NCBI GenBank assembly: GCA_965153455.1
Contig: OZ234496.1
Coordinates: 6,767,207 to 6,831,206, forward strand
Direction: 5' to 3'
Length of the DNA stretch: 64,000 bases
Source of the DNA: Sphagnum compactum
Taxonomy: Eukaryota > Bryophyta > Sphagnopsida > Sphagnales
Shown: in pieces, positions 55,746-64,000 of the stretch
How the letters are laid out: the number at the start of each line of letters is the position of its first letter
Position numbering within the stretch: position 1 is the first letter of the stretch
The notes under the pieces: generated by a model
Told to the model about the DNA's origin: nothing
What the model saw: the letters and a program-made list of their open reading frames with translations, nothing else
Databases searched by the model: none
Made by a program: the position numbers and the translations under genes

Positions 55746-56222
55746 CCAAAACAACCTAGTGCAGGACACTAAACAACCCCTATGAACTTTGCGGGTGTCA
55801 CTGCACAGTTCTTGACTAGCTCCAATCAGTGAATAGAAGTCCGCCAAAACGACCTTGTGCAGGATGCTTAACAACGCCTATGAACGTTGGGGTGTCACTG
55901 CACAGATCTTCACTAGCTCCAATCAGCAAATAGAAATCCTCCAAAACAACCTTGCGCAGGACGCTAAACAACCCCTATGAACTTTGTGGATGTCACTGCA
56001 CAGTTCTTGACTAGTTCCAATCAGTAAATAGAAATCCTCCAAACAACCTTGCGCAGGACACTAAACAACCCCTATGAACTTTGTGGGTGTCACTGCACAG
56101 ATCTTCACTAGCTCCAATCAGCAAATAGAAATCCTCCAAAACAACCTTGCGCAGGACACTAAACAACCCCTATGAACTTTGCGGGTGTCACTGCACAGTT
56201 CTTGACTAGCTCCAATCAGCAA
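55746..56222 (+). repeat. satellite array: five 97-98 bp units in an ABABA pattern
   Basis: Units start at 55,746, 55,844, 55,941, 56,039 and 56,136. Each runs CCAAAACAACCTTGCGCAGG, CTAAACAACCCCTATGAAC, GTCACTGCACAG and then CTCCAATCAG-AAATAGAA. Units 1, 3 and 5 have GTTCTTGACTAG and units 2 and 4 have ATCTTCACTAG, so the array is a dimeric higher-order repeat of about 195 bp. Similarity between copies is high. Confidence 0.9.
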
Positions 56223-56229
56223 ATAAAAT

Positions 56230-58125
56230 TCTTGAGTACCTGTTTTTTTTACTTTGGGACAAGATGAATATATTTTCATCATGCCCAGTATTTGTGGATA
56301 GTTAGCATCTAACTATCTTTAGTGACCGCAATTATTTTTTAAACTATCGTAAAGTATTTATCTAATGTACATTGAAAATCCTTTGAGCAGATATTAACCC
56401 ATAATATTTTCACTTGACTGAAAATTGAATTTTAACCAAATTTAAACTCCAAGTTCATTTTTGAAAGGTTTAGGGTTTAGGAACTAAAACTCTAACAAAA
56501 TATGAAATGAGGTCTATGCTCATCCACATCATCTGCCAAATGGAAGATATGAATTTGACAAATAATTCCTCATGATTCATTCATATTTAAATAAAGAAAA
56601 TGGGTTCCAATTATTTTTTCCTCATATTTTTCATCTATTGCTATGTGAATTTTCATCGGCAAAAAAGTTTGTTCATGGAAATTTGACCCCATGCCCACGG
56701 TGATACATACATGCGGCGTAAGAAGTATGGTCTGGATGCAGCCAGCCCAAAATTGTGGATAGCCCAGGAATCCTATGTTCTCCAGTAGTAGGGTTATGCA
56801 TACTTCCAGGTCAGAACTTCCGTCTGAAACAAATGAACTTGTACATGTTTGTTTCACAAAGTGGTTATTATTGAATTCTTATCTGCCTCAGAAGCTTTAG
56901 AATATTTGGACTTACTGGGAGGGTTTTTTTTTCCCCCATTGTGGAAGGGATTGAGTTCAATAGTTCTAAAGTGCCTAACTAAGAAAGAAAGAAAGAAAGA
57001 TTTAGGTTCACTTCTCAACTGCATGGATTTCAGGGAGCTGAAGCTACTCTCTCTCTCTCTCTCTCCAACCTTTGTCTTTGCATAGATATCATAGTACTAC
57101 ATACTATTGAAGATTGGCAGTTTTTCATTCTCTCAAGTTTTAACAATTAAAAATCACATCTGAAACATTCAAGTCACATGCACACAGCTGTGTTGGTAGT
57201 TCAAATGTAATGTTCCATCATGAAGTTGATGGTGTAGGGTAAAGGCCCATAATGGGTGATGAGGGCATTCCAAAACTAACGGGCCTAGTATGAGTTGGTA
57301 GCTGAATCTGGCCTCATGTTTTGGGTCTGCCGTCATCCATGCTTAACCCATCATAAAGCATGAGGCAAAGGTTTCATGAACATAGACATAGGTAGATGGG
57401 GAGGCCTAGGAGGGGGAAGGTTCTTAGTTCTTACCAGTGTTGTGTGGGTGCCCAGCTGGTTCATGTTTAGGTGATGAAAACTTGACCAAAGCCTAAACCT
57501 TCGTGGAGATTCCGCATTATTGGTTGGCTCCAAATGATGAAACCTTGCCAATCAAATATAAACCAAAGCACCCAAGAAAGAGGGAAAACTAAGGAACAAA
57601 ATGGAAGGACCCATGTCTAAGAAGACAAAAGAATCGCCTAAGAGAGCGAACCACAAGGGGAACATCAAGTTCCTAAACCCTTTCTAGTCCTGAGAAGCAT
57701 ATCAAATAAGAAGGGGGAGGACCTCCTGAAAGGACGCCTAGCTTAGAAAAACCAAATGCTTCACCAACAGACATATCTTTCTCACACCCTTCCTTTCTTT
57801 CTGTTTTTGCTTTCTCTTCTCTCCTAATCACACATTCTCTTTCACTCCAATTTGCTTCTTCACTTCCTCACCTCTCACTTTCCCTCCTCCCTTTCTTTTG
57901 TTTTTTGCTTTCTCTTCTCTCCTAATCACATTCTAATTTGTTGATTTTCCTTTTTATTGCTTCAAGTGTCAAGGATAGTCAGACCTCAATTTTCGGTTGC
58001 AATTATCCCAGTTGTCAACACCTTTGGGCTATTGTGCCCAACAGAAAAAAAATGGAAATTCATGCCCTCAATTAACCATAACAAACACTTATGACTACAA
58101 AATGTTTTAGTGTCAACAACTAGAA
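56230..58125. other. intergenic sequence with microsatellites
   Basis: (GAAA)n at about 56,985-57,000 and (CT)n at about 57,046-57,064. A CAGTGTTG terminus stands alone at 57,435. A pyrimidine-rich TTTCTTTTGTTTTTTGCTTTC segment is duplicated around 57,800 and 57,895. No gene recognised. Confidence 0.5.
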
Positions 58126-58130
58126 ATAAC

Positions 58131-58335
58131 AACATACAAAATTGAAATTATGAAATTAAAATGAACTTGAATTATTGAAAGTGCATGCAAAAATGATGTT
58201 ATCTAGTGGATGCTTGATCAATGATCTTGGTGACTCCAAGACAATCTTAAAAATAGCAAGTAACATACAAAATTGAAATTGTGAAATTAAAATAGAAATC
58301 CATGCAAAAATGACATAATTTGATGGACACCTAAT
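58131..58335 (+). repeat. degenerate direct duplication, period 131 bp
   Basis: AACATACAAAATTGAAATT-TGAAATTAAAAT and CATGCAAAAATGA, then GATGGA/GTGGATG and ATCAATG, occur twice in order. Confidence 0.65.
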
Positions 58336-58339
58336 CAAT

Positions 58340-60335
58340 GTATATTATTCATGGAATTTGAAAGTGAAAATTTCAGTAATAACATAAAAAGGTTGCAAAT
58401 TGCAAATTAATTCTAGTAGTCACCTAATTTATATCAAATTGTTGACTATTGCAAAAACAAATAAAATAATCAAAGTTCATCATCTTGATTCCAAAATCAA
58501 GATGAAAGTGAATAGGGCAATGTTTTATATATTAAGGGTTCTAGATGTATTTATAACTAACTTTTTCTAACTTCAAAAATGTGACAATTATATTCGATGT
58601 GGTTAGTGAACTAAATAAAAAATTGTGCTCAAGTTGTCCTTAAACAAAAATTGAATTTGATTATATCGCCTTCATCCAATAAGATGTGCAAACATTTACA
58701 AGTGGTTTACAAACAAAAATTCAATAAATGAATATGATAACTATCATGGAATACAAAAATCAAACATAAAAACTTTCAAAGTTAAAATTCAAAGGTCTCA
58801 TAATTAGAATGCAAACTTAAAGGAAATTGAGATTATTTGGGTGTCACAAATGCCAACATTGAACATGATCACATGATGAATAAACTTAATCCATATGGAT
58901 TTCTATTATAATTTTGTATTCCACTCATAGTACATTCATAATTAATTTGTAATCCATTTATAATTCACCTTTAAATAACTTGTAGTGTACTTTCAACTCA
59001 CTTTCAATTCATCCTTAGTTAATTCATATTCATTTACAATTACAAAAGCTCTCAAAAAGGTTCTTTGGTTAGTGGGCATATGGAAACATTCACGAAAAAT
59101 TCTATGAGCTAAATCCCCAAAAGGGTATAAATGAAAATAAAACCCCCATTATGTTCAGTCTATTCAATTCAAGTTTGAAGTACGATTTTGTATTTACGCT
59201 TTCACATTTTATCACAATGAAGATTTGTTTACCCTTTTGTTTGCACACTTCATGTTTTTGTCTATATTTTTTTGTGATTTTTCTTGTTTTTTGGTTTGAA
59301 TTTACACTTAAATATATCTTTTCATCATTTGTTTTCATAATTTTCATGGTCGTGACATTGGGACCCCCTTTATCATTCCCAATGTAATTTTTGAACCAAG
59401 AATAATTTCATTGGAGTAATGCAAACATGGTTTAATTGTTTTCAATTTTCATGATGTTTATGAAACATAATAATGTGTGAAAAATGTTTAACAAAATTAC
59501 CATGTTGGGCATGATGTAAGATCTTTCAAAGAAAACAATGAATTTTCATTATTTTTTATTTCCTTCATGTAAATTTTTTGAGTATGTGTGTAACAATTTC
59601 ATCATATGCAATTTTTCATTTTTTTCATTGTTTGGTGTATTATTATCTTATCAAATTTTATGACAATTAATTTATTTTAAATATCTTTTTAATTAAATTA
59701 TGTTCAAATAATGTACATCTACATTTGGGTTATAAAATTTCAATTTGATACTGAAAAAAAAAAATTAAATAAAAAATACGTGTGGGAGATGTTTTGTAAT
59801 TTATTAATTTCAGAATTTCATAATTTGAAATAAATTAATCCTCTACTAGATTCAAATTTATATAGTGAAGGTTTAATTGATTTTTTATTAAAATTTTAAG
59901 TAAAAAGCCAATTTACAAATTTTCAATAGTTAATTTGAGTGTTTGAGATTTAAAATTAAGTATATTTCTTTGTTTGACATGTAAAGAATTGTAATGTAAA
60001 TATGAAATAAAAACATTGATGACATGTGTGTGATGCATCATCTTGAATGTAATACCACATGTCCTTTTATTTATTTCCATGTTTTTTATAAACATTATTT
60101 CAGAATTAATATGGCAAATAATTTCTCACTTTTTTGTTTGCTTGGAATTTTTGGAGGTATTGTTCCATCACATGGTGCATTAGCCTACAAAATCAGAGTT
60201 TGAAACGTCCAAAAAAAAATTCGAACTTGCAAATGGTCAATTGTTGTAACTTAGGACAAGTTTAAATTCAAATATTATGGTTCAACATCGATTAGATTTG
60301 TATTTCCATGTCTATGGTTCTATATCAATATAGTT
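58340..60335. other. very AT-rich sequence, nothing recognised
   Basis: Only short low-complexity frames on either strand. Possibly decayed retroelement sequence. Confidence 0.5.
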
Positions 60336-60339
60336 AATG

Positions 60340-60710
60340 GGTGCAAATATGGTGAAAGGAGCCAATGAGATTACTTTACAAAAAGATTGTAAATATTTTC
60401 TTAGTCTTTTTCATTTTTTCATATGAAGGAATTTTTTTATGAAATTTTTTGCAACTTGTGATTAAAATATATATAGTTGCTTCAATACATCACATGTTTT
60501 GTGTTAATCATTGTAAAATAAATATGAATTTTTCAAAATGTGCAAATTTTGCCAAATTTTTCCTTTTTTTTGAAAAATTATCATAATTTTGAATCATACC
60601 AAAATACATTAACTATTTTAGGTTTTATTTTTTTATATCATAAGCTACAACTTTGATTTATATATAGTCATGCATTACACCCCATTTACATGTGGTGAAT
60701 TCTTATAAGA
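60340..60710 (+). repeat. dispersed repeat, partner at 16,510-16,880
   Basis: Ordered matches to the upstream copy include GAGCCAATGAGATTACTTTA, TTTTTTCATATGAA, GCAACTTGTGAT, GTAAAATAAATATGAATTTTT and ACACCCCATTTACATGTGG. Same orientation, 43.8 kb apart. Confidence 0.6.
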
Positions 60711-60964
60711 GATATTCACCTACCTTGTTTGAGTGCAATATTTTGATCTTGCATTTGAATTGCTCTACCTTGTATGATTTGAAGTTTTCAAAAGCCTCTA
60801 ATTTTTGTAAGAAAGAAAACCCATGTGTATATGTTGAAATTATTTGCTATAGTCAATAATGTAATAATTTTTTTAATAATCACATGGCATTTAACAATCC
60901 ACAAAGATCAAGTGTGCATCAAATGTAGAATGACATGAAATGTTCATGTGTCATTTTGTTTAGG

Positions 60965-61560
60965 AAATTTTTTCTTGGTATGCTTGCCATAGTGGCATGT
61001 GTCATGAGGGTGAGCAACTGATGCCAACCTTGGTATCACAATAACATTTTCACAATTTGCAAGGTGTTCCAAACTTAGGTGACCGACGCATAGATGCCAC
61101 ATTCACAAATTGATTTGAGTGGTTCTTGATTGTATTGGCATTGTTGAACAAGTTGCAACAATAGATCTATGATGACCACTATTGTTAATTTCTAGAATGC
61201 ACATCTACTACATCCTTTTGCTAGCACTTTATGACTTCTTTTAGAGATTAAAAAAGAATAGGAGAATTGAACAAAGTAGTGACACCTTCATTTGTGATCC
61301 TACTAATGGAAAGTAAATTTCTATGCAAAAATAATACTTCAAGAACATTAATCATCCACTTTATTTCACAACCATTAAGAAATCAAAGGTTGAAGTCACC
61401 CTAGCTTGCCCCCAACACTATGAGCCAAACTTCCTAATGTCTTTACATTGACACTTTCATATGTGGGTGTGATCCCTTTTTAAATAATGCAAAAATTACT
61501 TGTTACGTGGCTAAAGGATCCAAAGTCTAAAATCCCATTCTATTCCCTAATTTAGTGAAA
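60965..61560 (-). pseudogene. Ty1/copia gag-pol relic (protease to GAG-pre-integrase)
   Basis: Three blocks appear in the canonical order on the minus strand. About 61,535-61,490 reads ILDFGSFSHVTS, the aspartic protease motif (ILDSGASxHMT) with Ser changed to Phe. About 61,345-61,270 reads VLFLHRNLLSISRITNEG, matching the LLSVSQLxDEG segment. About 61,103-60,970 reads WHLCVGHLSLEHL and CHYGKHTKKKFP, the GAG-pre-integrase zinc region. Stops and frame changes separate the blocks, so the element is dead. Neither LTRs nor RT were located. Confidence 0.7.
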
Positions 61561-61569
61561 GTGCAACCA

Positions 61570-61985
61570 AAACACCTTCGAAGACTTGTGTTATAGACAT
61601 GTCAATGACAAATTTGCCTTCCTCCATCTTTAGGTTTGAGATGTCAAGTATTAGAATTGTTTAGTATTGTTGTTTGTAGAGCAAAGAGTCTTCGAAATCT
61701 CACACAATTCTTTGAGATCAGTGCAATGTCGGATGCACAAGATACAATGATTTCCTTAACTAAAAGCTAGAGAATGGAGAAAACATGAGCTTTTTGTCTC
61801 TTAGTAGCATTGAGAAAAGTGTTTGTAGTTGCCAAGGAGGTGACAATGGCTATGGCAACTATGTCATTTCCCTCAACAACTCAAAATTGGGTGTTAATCC
61901 CTTCACCACCATCTCACATGACATACTTCCAAAGGTTTTTCACCTCCAAAACACTTTCAATCCTATACTTCTAGAGAAAGTAAGT
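61570..61985. other. probable continuation of the copia relic (gag side)
   Basis: This lies upstream of the protease block on the minus strand, where gag would be expected. No gag motif could be read. A 67-codon plus-strand frame has no recognised domain. Confidence 0.35.
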
Positions 61986-61991
61986 TGAGGT

Positions 61992-62145
61992 CACTACTAC
62001 AAAATGTGGGTGCAGTTCACTAGTCCAGGTTCACTAAACCAGTGAATTCATTGATTCTTCACTGGTCCCCATTCACTAGAACAAGTGAATTCACTCAAAA
62101 TCCAGTGAAATCACTTGGCGTACAGGGACACCTTTTGTTGTAGTG
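61992..62145 (+). mobile_element. 154-bp CACTA-type MITE with 3-bp target duplication
   Basis: The element begins CACTACTACAAAA and ends TTTTGTTGTAGTG, terminal inverted repeats of 13 bp with one mismatch. The 3-bp repeat GGT lies on each side (61,989-61,991 and 62,146-62,148), as expected for CACTA (En/Spm) elements. The interior holds repeated TTCACTAG/CAGTGAATT words in both orientations, giving fold-back potential. Non-coding. Confidence 0.85.
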
Positions 62146-62149
62146 GGTG

Positions 62150-63925
62150 TTTTTGAACTTTGCTATTTTGAGGCAGTGAAGTAGCCATTGATGCTTCCGT
62201 GTTTGCCATAATAAGACCCCAAAAAAAGAAAAAAACATTAGAAGAATATAGAGAATATACAATATGACAACCAATGGTAAGGACTACATAATGATTAAAA
62301 AACAACAATGAGTAATTACAAAATATTTAAAAGGAAGAGTTTGCCTATCAATAATCTATTTGGAATGCAGTGAGTTGGATAGAAGAACTCCTTGGTCCCA
62401 TGAATTTTCTATATGAGACTACCCATGTAGCTCCAGATGCATACCATGATAGAACACCTTAGTTTCCACATAACAATTGAGAAATATAATCTACATATAA
62501 GCAGAATTCTATGTAAATAATTAGACCAGGTGATTAATACACTATCATATTATCCCTGAAGTTAAGCATTCAATAAGAACCAATAACTTCCTAATTTTTA
62601 TCCTTATCTACAAAGATCATGAATAACTATTGAAAGATCAGGAAGGGGTTAGGAGATAAGTTGCAAAAAGATCAAGAGTGGCATTCTAATTATTCCAATA
62701 GATTGAATGGAAACCATGATCACACTATTAAGGTCTCAAGTAATGCATATAAAACATGCAAAATAATACACTTACAAAGAAAAGGAGTAAATATGCTCTA
62801 CACATCAAATTTATCAGTAAAGTCAAGCGATTAGGGGGCGAGAACGGCCAATTTCGGCATAATAGGGCATCAAATGCTTAACTGGGAATGAAATTTTACA
62901 AAACAAAGTAACTGGGACCCAAACTAGTTGTTCCACCAATTTTGGTGGTAAAATGAGTTTTATCCCCTCTTTCCTTTTCCTTGAGCGCCTTCACTGCTGC
63001 TACATATATTTTCACTGCTCCTACCCGTACAACTACTATAATTACTCTCGAACCTTGTGCATTAAATGCTGAATTTCAGCATTTCATAATGAGATTTAAT
63101 AAAATTTCCTTACTTTGTGGATACCATTCTAAGAGGGGATAGGGGAAAGCAGAGAGAATAGGGGGTGAAAGAGAGGGTAACTTTATGGATAACTTTATTA
63201 CAAATGTACAAAAGCCCAATATCGAACCAAAAAAAATGGCAATTAGAGCTAACCATCTTCAAAGCATGAATAGCTATCTCACCATTTTGCACAATTTGTG
63301 CATGCAAGAGAGATTCAATGAGAAGATATGAAGACAAATGAGGATTGCTTGCATGCAGAACACAAATATGGAGATGCTTCTCACCATGTTTACTCTTGAA
63401 ATATTTGGAAAATAAGGAAAACCAAAAAGGAGAGAATATTAGGAAGAGAGAAAGACAAAATGGAAGATTTGTTTTCTACTTTGCATTTTAGGCTGAGTTT
63501 CATTACATAAACTTCTCAGGTCAAACAGGGATACTATGTATGGTGGCACCTTGAAGTGACCTCTTTGACTTGGACAAAAGGAATGAAGCCCTCCTGCCAT
63601 GCACAACCTTTTTGACTAACTTTGTTTATAGTTGTTAGGTTGGTATACCCCAAGCACCATCTCCAATAGTACCATATATCCCCCTAAACAACTTTAGGTA
63701 GTAACAATTTACTATGTGTAGATACCAATTGCATCTTTGGTGTTGTTGGCTGATGTTATTAGAGTGGGATTCTGGGCATGCTCCCCTTCCACTCACTCCT
63801 CTTTGCATTTCTTTAATCTGGCATTGTTGAATCCAGTCAATACAACCAAAATGTATGTTATATCTCCATTCTCTACTCCCCCCAACTGTTGAAACTAAAC
63901 TATCCATACCATCTGTTACAACTGG
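62150..63925. other. intergenic sequence, nothing recognised
   Basis: AT-rich with short frames, including a 98-codon minus-strand frame at 63,635-63,931 without recognised domain. Confidence 0.5.
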
Positions 63926-63929
63926 AAAC

Positions 63930-64000
63930 AAAGGGGTGTGTCACACCGTGGCCTTGCCATTTACATTAAAAAGTATCATAGGGCAAAAGAAGAATTATGG
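63930..64000 (+). mobile_element. TGGCCTTGCC-family TIR element, copy C, cut by the window end
   Basis: About 70 bp (AAACAAAGGGGTGTGTCACAC, then GTGGCCTTGCCATTTAC, up to GCAAAAGAAGAATTATGG) match 9,412-9,486 in the same orientation with few differences. The element continues beyond the window. Confidence 0.65.

Overview
This is a nuclear fragment of a land-plant genome. The evidence is a circadian LHY/CCA1-type SHAQKFF MYB gene, a plastid-type VKOR-thioredoxin fusion (LTO1) with a transit peptide, an organellar tRNA t6A synthase (QRI7/GCP1), a LEA_2/NDR1-like membrane protein, GT-AG introns, and a telo-box (AAACCCTAAACCCTA) upstream of the t6A gene. Low gene density, many degenerate DNA-transposon and retrotransposon remnants, and a two-transmembrane Cys-rich gene whose best resemblance is to a patchy protist/sponge/seed-free-plant family suggest a seed-free vascular plant, perhaps a fern. 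That placement is inference.

Layout. 1-11,600: intergenic, with a complete 284-bp hAT-type MITE (8-bp target duplication), degenerate minisatellites, three tandem minus-strand relics of FCP1/NIF-like (HAD) genes at 4.6-7.6 kb, a run of about five 49-bp palindromic repeats at 7.85-8.06 kb, a short TIR element at 9.4 kb and a GC-rich island at 10.2-11.1 kb. 11,653-13,631 (minus): three-exon, 441-aa two-TM protein. 13.7-20 kb: AT-rich repeats with a Ty3/gypsy reverse-transcriptase scrap. 20,076-21,866 (plus): two-exon F-box/kelch-type protein. 22-25.8 kb: little of note. 26,063-31,119 (plus): 14-exon QRI7/GCP1 gene. 31.5-36.3 kb: hAT-like element, TAGGTA-rich tract and a palindrome-rich MITE. 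37,966-41,166 (plus): single-exon LHY/CCA1-like gene. 44,765-47,728 (plus): seven-exon LTO1 gene. 50,295-51,758 (plus): single-exon LEA_2 gene surrounded by related MITEs. 52-64 kb: gene-free, with a dimeric 97/98-bp satellite, a Ty1/copia relic, and a 154-bp CACTA MITE with a 3-bp target duplication.

The genes do not form a pathway. Two serve organelles (t6A modification of organellar tRNA; disulfide formation in the thylakoid lumen), one is a clock transcription factor, one is an SCF-type adaptor, and two are membrane proteins. Exon boundaries were set by splice consensus, reading phase and remembered conserved family motifs; no transcript data were available. Every phase sum closes exactly for the multi-exon genes.
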